From an uncultured Planctomycetota bacterium (GTDB lineage: Bacteria; Planctomycetota; Phycisphaerae; Sedimentisphaerales; UBA12454): DNA of 64,000 nucleotides. Positions 9,051-17,520 of this stretch are shown one piece after another; within the stretch, counting starts at the first letter, position 1, and each line of letters begins with the position of its first letter. Location: NCBI GenBank assembly GCA_903847315.1, contig CAINDG010000040.1:16813-80812 (forward strand), given 5' to 3'. Made by a program: the position numbers and the translations under genes. Under the pieces are notes generated by a model. The model did not search any database. It saw only the letters and a program-made list of their open reading frames with translations, and was not told the DNA's origin.

Positions 9051-9139
9051 CGGAGAGGGCGGGATTCGAACCCGCGGTACTCGGTAAAGAGCACACTGGT
9101 TTTCGAAACCAGCTCGATCAGCCGCTCCGACACCTCTCC
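9051..9139 (-). tRNA. tRNA-Ser(CGA)
   Basis: On the minus strand the acceptor GGAGAGG pairs with CCTCTCC next to discriminator G. The anticodon stem CTGGT/ACCAG holds loop TTCGAAA with anticodon CGA. A long class II variable arm follows, then T arm GCGGG / CCCGC around TTCGAAT. The long variable arm confirms serine identity. Confidence 0.95.
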
Positions 9140-9626
9140 GGAAGTTAAAAACTTAAAACTAAAAGCTCAAAACTTATAGAAGAAGCTATTTTAATCAAAT
9201 ATCCCAAAAACTCAAGTTTAATTGGTTAGTCCCGCCCCTATTTGTATTGTTCATAAGAATAGTAATAATGAGTTAGTTATGTAAATTACTTTGCGATTTA
9301 ATTGTGCACAACCACAGTACAAACAGGCGTTTGCTTGTTACGGCGGTCTGTCCGTCCGCAGAACTAAAGTATGAAGACGGATTGATTTTTGATATTGGGG
9401 CGCACAAATCCTTCCGCTCAATTATAGTGCCTTATCATATTGTTTCTACTTTAGTGTTACGGTCTAACCTTTAGTCCTATAAAACTGTGTAATAAGCTCC
9501 AAGTCAGTGTTTGGCATTCGTACAAGTGTAAGTCCTGTTTGGGGTTAAGAGGAATAGAGATACGGCCGAATAGAATAATAGCGGTTTAACTCTATAGATA
9601 CTGCGCATTGTCCAGGGGTATTAAAA
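9140..9626. other. Gene-free region before the sensor kinase
   Basis: 487 bp. The first 40 bp are A-rich (runs such as AGTTAAAAACTTAAAAC). No ORF with a ribosome-binding site, strong hairpin or clear promoter was found. It must contain the promoters for tRNA-Ser (leftward) and the kinase (rightward), but I cannot place them with confidence. Confidence 0.5.
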
Positions 9627-11528
9627 ATGCAGACCAATAATCGAAGAATAAAAGTGCCTGTCCTTATTCCGTTGGGGCTGGCAATTCTTGTTCTTTTGGT
9701 TTCTTCCATTCTTGGCGCATACCTGCTGGAGAGGCACAATTATATTGATGGGGTCAAGATAAAGGTTGAAGGAGCACAGTTGCTTTTCGATAGGCAGCTG
9801 GAGGAAGATTCGCGTACAATAAGCGGACTTCTTGACTTTATAGAGGAGAGAGGGGATTTGCAAAAAGCCTGGCTCGAAAAGAATCGCGACGCGCTGCTTG
9901 AATATTCATTACCGATTTTTAAAAATATCCATTCCCGGTATAAAGTGACCCACTTTTATTTTCTTGGACTGGACAGGACTTGCTTTTTGCGAGTTCATAA
10001 TCCTGCCAAATACGGGGATTTAATAGACAGATTTACCCTGAAGGCAGCGGTGAATCAAAATCAGCCGGTATGGGGTATTGAATTAGGAACTTTTGGCACC
10101 TTTACGCTGCGTGTTGTTCATCCATGGCTGATTGATGGAAAGCTGGTCGGTTATATTGAGATTGGCGAAGAAATTGAACATATTTTGCCGGTATTGAAGG
10201 ATGTTTTTAAAGTTGAGCTTTGTATTGGTATAGATAAGAAATATGTAACTCGCAGCGGCTGGGAAGAAGGCATGCGAATGATGGGACGGAATGACGCCGA
10301 CTGGGAGTTATTATCCAAAGAGGTGATAGTGGATTCCACATTTGCAAAGCTTTCAGATGAATCTTTACAAAATATAAAAAAGATTTTTGAGCAAAAGAGC
10401 AAGTCTTTGTTTGGCGCTGAGATCCAGGACCGTGATTATAAGGGCGGATTTGTACCGTTGATTGATGCCGGCAAACGCCATGTTGGCGACCTTGTTGTTA
10501 TGAAGGATGTTGCAGAGGCACAAGCAGCTCTTAAAACGTTTTCAATAATTCTGTCTACTGTCTGCATTATAGTCGGCATTTTATTGTGTGTGTTGTTTTA
10601 TACATATATCCGCCGTATAGAGTCTAAACTGACAAATGTATATATAGACCTTCAGAACCAGATAGAAAAGCGAAAGCAGACCGAGGGAAAATTGCAGGAG
10701 GCTTATGACCAGATGGAGCTTAAGGTTCAGGATCGTACCTCCCAGTTGCGGAAGCTTAACGAAAAACTGGAAACGACAGTTGCCAAATTAACCTCGGCCA
10801 ATCGGGAGCTTGAGCAGTTTGCTTTTGTCACTTCTCATCATTTACGCGAGCCTGTCAGAAAGATATCCCTGTTTGGAAAGATGCTGGCTGATTCTCTGTC
10901 GGGCAGGCTGAAAGATGATGAGCGTGAAAATCTTGATTTTATGATTGACGGCGCCGACAAGATATCGCTGATGGTAAAAGGCCTTAAACTTTATTTTGAA
11001 ACTTCGGTAGAAAAAATTAAATCTGAAGATATAGATTTGAATTTGGTTTTGGAGCAGATAAAGAGGATTGACCTGGCGGATGAACTTGGCCGGACAAACG
11101 GAACGATATTGATTCCTGAAAAATTGCCTGTGGTTAAAGGCTCTCCTACTCAGATTCGCCGGACGTTAGAGCATCTTATAGAGAATAGTTTAAAGTATCA
11201 CAGAAAGGATGTTCAGCCGGAAGTTATCATACGAGCGTATGAACAGGCCGATGAAATGGTTCGCATAGAAGTGGAAGATAATGGCATTGGTATCAAAGAG
11301 GATTATCTTAAAGATATTTTTGATCCCTTCAAGCGTCTGCACGTAGGAGGCGGTTATGAAGGTATCGGCATTGGCCTGACTATTTGCAAGATGGTTGTTG
11401 AAAGACATGGCGGCCGGATAGGTGTCCGGTCGGCTTACGGTCAGGGTACGACATTATGGTTTACATTGCCGCTCGCGACAGCCGCAGCGGCTCATGATTT
11501 TGCCCATTCTGATTCCGCAAATTTATAA
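9627..11528 (+). CDS. Membrane sensor histidine kinase, orphan
   Basis: 633 aa. TM1 is at about 12-33 and TM2 at about 305-327. Between them lies a periplasmic sensor of about 270 residues whose pattern (FLGLDRTCFLRVHNP, GYIEIGEEI) fits a Cache-like domain. A coiled coil (330-390) leads to a HisKA domain with phospho-acceptor H404 in the motif SHHLREP, a variant of the SHDLQEP box of phytochrome-type kinases. The ATPase domain shows the N box (LIENSLKYH), G1 (EDNGIGI), F box (FDPFKRLH) and G2 (GIGIGLTICK). It autophosphorylates and would pass phosphate to a response regulator, but none is adjacent. The ATG has no strong Shine-Dalgarno. Confidence 0.9.
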   Translation: MQTNNRRIKVPVLIPLGLAILVLLVSSILGAYLLERHNYIDGVKIKVEGAQLLFDRQLEEDSRTISGLLDFIEERGDLQKAWLEKNRDALLEYSLPIFKNIHSRYKVTHFYFLGLDRTCFLRVHNPAKYGDLIDRFTLKAAVNQNQPVWGIELGTFGTFTLRVVHPWLIDGKLVGYIEIGEEIEHILPVLKDVFKVELCIGIDKKYVTRSGWEEGMRMMGRNDADWELLSKEVIVDSTFAKLSDESLQNIKKIFEQKSKSLFGAEIQDRDYKGGFVPLIDAGKRHVGDLVVMKDVAEAQAALKTFSIILSTVCIIVGILLCVLFYTYIRRIESKLTNVYIDLQNQIEKRKQTEGKLQEAYDQMELKVQDRTSQLRKLNEKLETTVAKLTSANRELEQFAFVTSHHLREPVRKISLFGKMLADSLSGRLKDDERENLDFMIDGADKISLMVKGLKLYFETSVEKIKSEDIDLNLVLEQIKRIDLADELGRTNGTILIPEKLPVVKGSPTQIRRTLEHLIENSLKYHRKDVQPEVIIRAYEQADEMVRIEVEDNGIGIKEDYLKDIFDPFKRLHVGGGYEGIGIGLTICKMVVERHGGRIGVRSAYGQGTTLWFTLPLATAAAAHDFAHSDSANL

Positions 11529-11719
11529 AATCTTTTCTCACTTTTCTTAATTAATTCTCTGCTCTCCGCCATCAGCGGCTTCTCAAGTATTAAATTAACT
11601 TGACCATTTTGTTAATCTGCGCAAAGTTTAACGACTTTAACGAATATTAACCATAATCAGAAGCTATTGCCATAAGAAATTTAGTTGCAATTACTTACAG
11701 CGTTGATTATTTTTCCGAT

Positions 11720-12169
11720 ATGTCAAAATCTCATCTTGTTATCTTAAAAAAGATTTATGCTGATAAGATACTTAACGGCAGTAAGAGCATAGAGTTACGT
11801 CTTCTAAAGGCCGCCTTTCCGCCTTTTAATTCTGTTACTGTTGGCGACAGATTATTTCTGAAAGAGTCGAGCGGCCCGGTTTGTGCCGTTGCGCAAGTCT
11901 CTGCTGTTAAGCAATTTAACGATTTAACCCCTGCAAAAATAATCGGCCTAAAGACTGAATATAATCATCTAATCCTCGGCGATGACGAATATTGGAAGTT
12001 CAAATCCGACAGTAGATTTGCGGTTTTAGTTTGGCTGAAAAACGTCAAACGTATAAATCCTCATAGGATTTATAAAAAGGACTGGCGTGCCTGGGTTGTA
12101 TTGAAAGAGCATGACGATTTTGGCTTATTGAAACTGAAGTTATCTTTTTCTGCCGATACTATTGATTAA
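11720..12169 (+). CDS. ASCH/PUA-like domain protein
   Basis: 149 aa, soluble. The start (HLVILKKIYADKILNGSKSIELRL) has the ASCH pattern of an early Lys followed by a conserved K-x-E-x-R-type strand, and GDRLFLKESSGPVCAVAQV fits the next beta strands. ASCH domains are PUA-like folds that bind RNA or modified nucleosides; the substrate here is unknown. Its last 30 bases overlap the 3' end of convergent rodA, so the two transcripts can pair at their ends. Confidence 0.7.
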   Translation: MSKSHLVILKKIYADKILNGSKSIELRLLKAAFPPFNSVTVGDRLFLKESSGPVCAVAQVSAVKQFNDLTPAKIIGLKTEYNHLILGDDEYWKFKSDSRFAVLVWLKNVKRINPHRIYKKDWRAWVVLKEHDDFGLLKLKLSFSADTID

Positions 12170-13369
12170 TCCGACAGCCATTATATTTACCAAGAGGCTC
12201 GACCCGCCGTAACTTACAAACGGCAGAGTGATTCCGGTTATCGGCATTATGCCGATGTTCATACAGATATTTACAATTACCTGAATTGCAAAAATTATGC
12301 TTAATCCTGCCGCTACATAACTTCCGAATGTGTCGGAACTCGCAGCGGAAATTTCCAGTCCGCAGGCTATCAGCAAGGCGTACAATCCAATTACTAATAC
12401 TGCCCCGGCAAAACCCCATTGATGGCTTATGAGTGCGAATATAAAATCGTTATGTCTTTCCGGCAGGAATTTATATTTTACAAACGGCCCGTTTCTGTAG
12501 CCTTGTCCGCTGAGTCCGCCGGACGCTATCGCAAGTTTGGATCGCATAAGCTGGTAGCCTTCATCGACCTCCCAGTTGCCAAGTCTTTCGCCGGATACGC
12601 CGAGCATATTTCCGAGCCAGGCGTGCTGTCTGCTTTGCTTTTTAAGCCAGCTTTCGCCGCCATCGACATTACTCTGCAAAAGTACGGAACTTACCCGCAT
12701 CCGCTGGTAATCGTGCATTTGAAACCAGAGAACCGGAAACGCCAGAACCGCGAATACAATAATCATAATAAGATGTTTGGTTTTTGCGCCCGCGATAAAC
12801 AGCATCGACAAAAGTACCGGCATCATTAGAAGAACCGTTCCCAAATCCGGCTCGAGCAGAATCAGCGCCATCGGCAAAAGCGTCAGGACAAACGGCGGAA
12901 TAAGCGCGGATAAATTACGATAGTTGCTTCTGTATCGCAAGTGCCAGCTGAGGGCTATTATATAAATGAGTTTGAAAAACTCCGAAGGCTGAAACTGCAA
13001 AAGCGAACCCAAAACAATCCACCGGCGCGAGCCCTTCTTGACCGGCACAAACGGCAGATTCACAACCCTGTCCAGCAGCAACACCGCAAGCAATATGATT
13101 ATCGCGGTATAAAGCCAGAAACTGGCGGAACCCAGTTTTTTATAGCTGAATGAATTGATAACGATAAGACCGACAAAACCGGCGGCGGCAAATATCGCCT
13201 GTTTTTTCCACATATCCGCGATTGAACTGACAGAGCCTGAGGAGTCGATGGGATGGCCTGATGCGTAAATCATCATAATGCCGATAGCGACAAGGCCGGC
13301 TGCCGCGGCCAGCATTATCAGCCGGGTCAGGAGCATCCGCCCCCGCAAAAATTCAAACATATCAAACAT
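12140..13369 (-). CDS. rodA: RodA, SEDS-family peptidoglycan glycosyltransferase
   Basis: 409 aa with about ten membrane spans. It polymerises lipid II glycan strands for cell elongation together with a class B penicillin-binding protein. SEDS landmarks are present: WKKQAIFAAAGF near the start, GSRRWI and QPSEFFKL in the first half, LLEPDLGT, PERHNDFIF in the large loop region, and TGITLPFVSYGGSSL near the C-terminus. No mreB/mreC/pbp2 genes are adjacent, so it stands apart from the usual mre operon. Possible starts are MFDM and the internal Met; the first is kept. Confidence 0.93.
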   Translation of the reverse strand: MFDMFEFLRGRMLLTRLIMLAAAAGLVAIGIMMIYASGHPIDSSGSVSSIADMWKKQAIFAAAGFVGLIVINSFSYKKLGSASFWLYTAIIILLAVLLLDRVVNLPFVPVKKGSRRWIVLGSLLQFQPSEFFKLIYIIALSWHLRYRSNYRNLSALIPPFVLTLLPMALILLEPDLGTVLLMMPVLLSMLFIAGAKTKHLIMIIVFAVLAFPVLWFQMHDYQRMRVSSVLLQSNVDGGESWLKKQSRQHAWLGNMLGVSGERLGNWEVDEGYQLMRSKLAIASGGLSGQGYRNGPFVKYKFLPERHNDFIFALISHQWGFAGAVLVIGLYALLIACGLEISAASSDTFGSYVAAGLSIIFAIQVIVNICMNIGIMPITGITLPFVSYGGSSLLVNIMAVGLINSIGRKR

Positions 13370-13884
13370 AATTCATTTTTCCGTCCGCCGCTGGCAGGTA
13401 AACCTATGATGGAAATGATAACAAAAACGGGAAAAAGAAAAAGGGGAAAGAATTAGCCATCGGCCGGCAGCGAACTTGTTCGGCAGGCAGGCGGCCTTTA
13501 GAGTTTATCAGCAGCAGAACGGAAAAATCAGCTATTTCGCACATTATAGAATGATGGCGGAATTAGTTTTATAAAAAGCAGGGCAACAGAAAGATGCAAA
13601 TTATATTGCACTACCACATAAGTCTTTTATTTATAAGCAGTTAGCAAAGGACAAATGTGAGTATTATTTACTTGATATAAAAATTATACCGTGGGTATAA
13701 TTACGAAATATTTACTCGCCTCGTACCGAAGAATAAAACGCTGAATATAGCGTATGATACTTTAGATTTTATGTGGAAAGAAAAGGAGGTGCATCGATAG
13801 GAAAGTGAAACGATGATTTTGCAAAGGATTGTATTGTAAAGATAAATTCAAAAAAGTTTAGTTGTTAGTTTTAAGGAGTAAAAA
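13370..13884. other. Intergenic region with long leader of the small exported protein
   Basis: 515 bp. It holds the promoter/operator listed next and a leader of about 175 nt. Within the leader a full-strength Shine-Dalgarno AAGGAGGTG (13782-13790) is followed only by tiny frames (a 9-codon ORF 13771-13800 overlaps it and an 8-codon ORF begins at 13813). The part left of 13660 has nothing recognisable. Confidence 0.5.
13672..13702 (+). promoter_or_regulatory. Sigma70-like promoter overlapped by a perfect palindrome
   Basis: -35 TTGATA (13672-13677), 18-bp spacer, -10 TATAAT (13696-13701). The -10 is inside a perfect inverted repeat: AATTATACC (13682-13690), GTG, GGTATAATT (13694-13702). An operator over the -10 would give repression. 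It drives the small exported protein at 13885. Confidence 0.65.
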
Positions 13885-14244
13885 ATGAAAAAAGTAATTA
13901 TGCTAATCACGTTATGCCTCATTGCAGCAATCGTAGTACCAGTGTTCGCAGCAGACAAGCCGGCAATAGGCAAGCCAACTGCTCCTGTGGTCAAAGAACA
14001 AACAGTAACGGGCAAAGTCAGTATAGTAAAGGACAAAGAAGGCAAAGTCATAGAAGTTATTCTGACAGCCGGCGAAGTAAAATATATGGTAACTCTCAAC
14101 GAGGAAGGCAAAAAGCTTGGAGCCCTGGACGGCAAAGAAGTAAAGGCTACCGGTATAGTTCACAGCAAAGAAGCAGTCAAATGGATCACAGTTACTAAAT
14201 TTGAAGAAGTAAAACCTGCTCCACCAAAGGAAGCTCCAAAATAA
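13885..14244 (+). CDS. Small exported protein, unknown function
   Basis: 119 aa. A signal peptide is clear: KK, hydrophobic stretch to about residue 21, then VFA-A as signal peptidase I site. The mature part of about 95 residues is rich in K, E and V (VTGKVSIVKDKEGKVIEVIL, KYMVTLNEEGKKLGAL, VKATGIVHSKEAVKWITV) and reads like a small all-beta OB-like fold, ending in a Pro/Lys-rich tail. A good Shine-Dalgarno (AAGGAG) precedes the ATG and a terminator follows, so it is a one-gene unit. Function not recognised. Confidence 0.85.
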   Translation: MKKVIMLITLCLIAAIVVPVFAADKPAIGKPTAPVVKEQTVTGKVSIVKDKEGKVIEVILTAGEVKYMVTLNEEGKKLGALDGKEVKATGIVHSKEAVKWITVTKFEEVKPAPPKEAPK

Positions 14245-14285
14245 GCGCTAAAGAAATAGAAAATTAATTATCTTCAGTGAATTTC

Positions 14286-14328
14286 AGGTTTCTGCATTGC
14301 TGTAGAAGTGGTGCAGAAACCTTTTTTT
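14286..14328 (+). terminator. Rho-independent terminator
   Basis: Stem AGGTTTCTGCA (14286-14296) with TGCAGAAACCT (14312-14322), a 15-nt loop, then a run of T. It ends the small exported protein gene and separates it from convergent lepA. Confidence 0.9.
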
Positions 14329-14351
14329 GTTGCGGATTTACAGCGATATGA

Positions 14352-16148
14352 CTAATCGCTTGTATCGAGGATACTCATAAAGGCTTTTTGCGGGATTTGC
14401 ACACTGCCGATGTTTTTCATTCGCTTTTTGCCTTCCTTCTGCCTTTTAAGAACCTTCATTTTACGGGTAACGTCGCCGCCGTAAAGTTTTGCGGTTACGT
14501 CCTTCCTGAAGGCCTTTATGGATTCGCGAGCGATAATTTTTCCGCCGATGGCAGCCTGCAGCGGTATCTCAAACTGATGGCGGGGGATTGCCTTTCGCAG
14601 TTTCAGCAGCAGTTTTCTGCCGCGGGCTTCAGCGTTTGAACGGTGGACAATAAGACTTAAAGCATCGACCGGTTCCTTGTTGATGAGGATTTCGATTTTG
14701 ACAAGGTCGGCAGCCTCAAAGCCGATAAGCTCATAGTCCATTGTGGCGTAACCTTTGCTTATACCTTTGAGCTGGTCGTAAAAATCGTAAACAATTTCCG
14801 CCAGCGGCGCGCGAAACTCCATCATTACACGGGTAATACTTATGTAGTCGGTCTTCAGGAGCGTGCATCTTCGCTGCTCGGCGAGCTGCATAATCGAACC
14901 GATACTGTCTTTAGGCGTTATGATTTCTAGTTTTACAATCGGCTCGCGCAACTCTTCTATTTTTGTGGGCTCGGGTAACTGGCTGGGTGAATCGACTTTC
15001 AAAGATTCGCCATCGGTGGTAAGGACCTCATAAGTTACAGTCGGGGCGGTCTGAACGACTTCAATATCATTTTCTCTTTCAAGTCTTTCCTGAATAATTT
15101 CCATATGCAGCATTCCGAGAAAGCCGCAGCGAAAACCAAAACCGAGAGCAGGACTGCTCTGTGGGAAAAAAGAGAAACTGGCGTCATTGAGCGAAAGTTT
15201 TTCAAACGCTGAGCGAAGCTGCGAATATTCAGTATTATTGCCGGGGTAAAAATCGCTGAAGACCATCTGCAGAGGCTTTTTGTAGCCGTGCAGGGGCTTT
15301 TCGGCAGGGTCGGAAACCAGGGTAATCGTATCGCCGACCGTAACGTCAGACAGCGTTCTAATATTGGCGATAACGTAACCAACTTCGCCGGGGCCGAGAG
15401 AATCTGTTTTTTTCATTGTCGGCGTAAACTTGCCAAGGTCGGAAATCTGATAAGTTCTGCCGGCGCCCATCATTTTTATTTTCTGGCCGGCAAGGAGCGT
15501 ACCGGAAAAAACTCTTACATAACATATTACGCCTCTATAGTCGTCGAAATGACTGTCGAATATCAATGCCTTGATATGCTCATCCGGGTCCGGCGTTGGA
15601 GGAGGCAGCAGAGTGACTATCGCTTCGAGCAATTCATTGACGCCTATGCCGCTTTTTGCGCTGATATTGAAACACTCGTTTTTGTTTATGCCGAGGACGT
15701 GCTCTATTTCCTCGCCGACGACTGCCGGCTGAGCGGCGGGCAGGTCTATTTTGTTGATGACCGGAAGAATTTCAAGGTTGCAGTTAATCGCAAGATATGC
15801 ATTGGCGACGGTCTGAGCCTCGACGCCCTGCGTGGCGTCAACTACGAGAATCGCGCCTTCGCAAGCGGTCATTGAACGGGAAACCTCGTAATGAAAATCG
15901 ACGTGGCCCGGCGTGTCAATCAGGTTGAGCATATATTCCTTGCCTTCGTGTTCATATCGCATTGTAACAGCGGAGGCCTTGACGGTTATGCCGCGTTCGC
16001 GCTCGATGTCCATACTGTCGAGCATCTGATCCTTAAATTCCCTTTGGCTCACAGTGCCGGTAAGCAGCAGCATCCTGTCAGCCAGGGTGCTTTTGCCGTG
16101 GTCGATATGCGCGATAATACAGAAATTTCGTATATTGTTTATGTCCAT
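14352..16148 (-). CDS. lepA: Elongation factor 4 (LepA)
   Basis: 598 aa, full family length. A ribosome-associated translational GTPase. G1 is AHIDHGKST, the switch region has RGITVKAS, G3 is DTPGHVDF and G4 is NKIDLP. These are followed by EF-G-like domains II, III and V and the LepA-specific C-terminal domain, with a basic tail (RKMKVLKRQKEGKKRMK). The next gene in the same direction upstream is hemW, 71 bp away; lepA-hemW adjacency is common in bacteria. Confidence 0.97.
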   Translation of the reverse strand: MDINNIRNFCIIAHIDHGKSTLADRMLLLTGTVSQREFKDQMLDSMDIERERGITVKASAVTMRYEHEGKEYMLNLIDTPGHVDFHYEVSRSMTACEGAILVVDATQGVEAQTVANAYLAINCNLEILPVINKIDLPAAQPAVVGEEIEHVLGINKNECFNISAKSGIGVNELLEAIVTLLPPPTPDPDEHIKALIFDSHFDDYRGVICYVRVFSGTLLAGQKIKMMGAGRTYQISDLGKFTPTMKKTDSLGPGEVGYVIANIRTLSDVTVGDTITLVSDPAEKPLHGYKKPLQMVFSDFYPGNNTEYSQLRSAFEKLSLNDASFSFFPQSSPALGFGFRCGFLGMLHMEIIQERLERENDIEVVQTAPTVTYEVLTTDGESLKVDSPSQLPEPTKIEELREPIVKLEIITPKDSIGSIMQLAEQRRCTLLKTDYISITRVMMEFRAPLAEIVYDFYDQLKGISKGYATMDYELIGFEAADLVKIEILINKEPVDALSLIVHRSNAEARGRKLLLKLRKAIPRHQFEIPLQAAIGGKIIARESIKAFRKDVTAKLYGGDVTRKMKVLKRQKEGKKRMKNIGSVQIPQKAFMSILDTSD

Positions 16149-16219
16149 TTGTCTTTTTTACAAAATGATAAACATACATTATAGCTGATTGGTAATTTAA
16201 AGCAATCTTTACGGATAAT

Positions 16220-17368
16220 CTAATCCGGCTGAGCGAAATCACACAAAATACTGTCGGCTATCGGCAGGGCGTTTTTGGTCAGGCGGAGATTGCCGTTTTT
16301 TAACTGCAAAAGATTCAATTTCAGATTTTTTTCTATCGAATCTTTGAAAAGTTCGAAAATGTCAAATCCTGTTTTTCGTTTATACTCTTTTAAATCTATG
16401 CCCTTAATCAAACGCAGGCCGAGCACCGCTGTCTGAGATGCCTTTTCAATCGGACTTATTTTTATGCGTTCTGCTATGGGGCTTTTATCATTTTTGATGC
16501 AGTCAGCGTATTTGTCGATATCGCTGATATTTTCGAATCTGGAACCACTGATATAACCTGCCGCGGCAGGACCGATGCCGATGTAAAAATTATTTTTCCA
16601 GTATGTCAGGTTGTGTTTGCACTGAAAATCCGGTTTTGCGAAGTTAGAAATCTCGTAATGCTCAAAACCCGCATCGCCAAGAGTTTCAATTGCTGTTTCA
16701 TACATTTTTCTGTCGGTTGTTTCGCTAACAGGTTTTAACTTGCCTGCGGATTTGGTTTTTTCCAATGGTGTGTTTTTCTCATACGTAAGACTATATGCGC
16801 TTATATGCGTTACATCCATTTCAATAGCTTTTTTCAGAGTTTGCCGCCAGGAGCGCAGATTTGAGCCGGGAATTGCGAAAATTAAATCGATACTGATATT
16901 CTTAAAGCCGACAGTTTTTGCAGCCTCTATGGTTTTTTGAGCCTGTTTAGCTGAATATGCTCTGCCGAGAAAGGCAAGTTCCGTATCGAAAAACGATTGA
17001 ACGCCGATTGAGATGCGATTAACACCAAGTTTTTTTAAATTGACTAATAAATTCTCGTTTGCATCGGCAGGATTAACTTCGACGGTGAACTCATCCGGCC
17101 TTCCGGTAAGGGCTAAAACTTTTTTCAAAAATCCGCACAATAGTTTCTGTCCGAGACAGGATGGATTTCCGCCTCCGATATACAAAGTATCAACCGGTTT
17201 TTGAAAGGAAGATTTTTTCAATTCTGCAATTTGGGCGTTTAAAACTTTTTTGATATCATACTGATTTGGCGGTTTTGAATAAAAGCCGCAGTATAAACAC
17301 TTGGATTTACAGAACGGAATATGAATGTAAACAGATTTTGGCAGATTTTTATTAACCATAGTATCCAT
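16220..17368 (-). CDS. hemW: HemW-like radical SAM protein (haem chaperone)
   Basis: About 382 aa. VYIHIPFCKSKCLYCGF carries the radical SAM C-x3-C-x2-C cluster motif near the N-terminus, followed by IGGGNPS and VNRISIGVQSF, typical of HemW. The annotated coproporphyrinogen oxidase activity does not apply to most HemW proteins; they act in haem delivery. A longer TTG-start version would run into the terminator hairpin, so I start at ATG 17368; ATG 17359 is equally possible and has a better upstream purine stretch. Confidence 0.9.
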   Translation of the reverse strand: MDTMVNKNLPKSVYIHIPFCKSKCLYCGFYSKPPNQYDIKKVLNAQIAELKKSSFQKPVDTLYIGGGNPSCLGQKLLCGFLKKVLALTGRPDEFTVEVNPADANENLLVNLKKLGVNRISIGVQSFFDTELAFLGRAYSAKQAQKTIEAAKTVGFKNISIDLIFAIPGSNLRSWRQTLKKAIEMDVTHISAYSLTYEKNTPLEKTKSAGKLKPVSETTDRKMYETAIETLGDAGFEHYEISNFAKPDFQCKHNLTYWKNNFYIGIGPAAAGYISGSRFENISDIDKYADCIKNDKSPIAERIKISPIEKASQTAVLGLRLIKGIDLKEYKRKTGFDIFELFKDSIEKNLKLNLLQLKNGNLRLTKNALPIADSILCDFAQPD

Positions 17369-17373
17369 CAAAT

Positions 17374-17400
17374 AAAAAGGCGGCAAAAGAGCCGCCTTTT
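17374..17400 (-). terminator. Terminator between tRNA-His and hemW
   Basis: Read on the minus strand: GGCGGC, loop TCTTTT, GCCGCC, then TTTTT. The same hairpin is flanked by T's in the other direction too, so it could act bidirectionally. Confidence 0.85.
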
Positions 17401-17406
17401 TTTACG

Positions 17407-17481
17407 GGTGAGAGACGGGACTCGAACCCGCGACCCTCGGAACCACAATCCGATGCTCTAACCAACTGAGCTACACTCACC
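17407..17481 (-). tRNA. tRNA-His(GTG)
   Basis: Minus strand: an extra 5' G (G-1) faces C73, as required for histidine identity. D arm AGCTCAGTTGGTTAGAGC, anticodon arm TCGGA / TCCGA around TTGTGGT (anticodon GTG), and T arm GCGGG around TTCGAGT. The sixth acceptor pair reads T-T, a mismatch. Confidence 0.95.
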
Positions 17482-17520
17482 ATAAAGGGCAACCGCTGGA
17501 GGTTGCCCCTACATAAATCT

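Noticed and set aside
17369-17386. TTG-start extension of hemW
   Set aside because: It would begin inside the terminator hairpin of tRNA-His.
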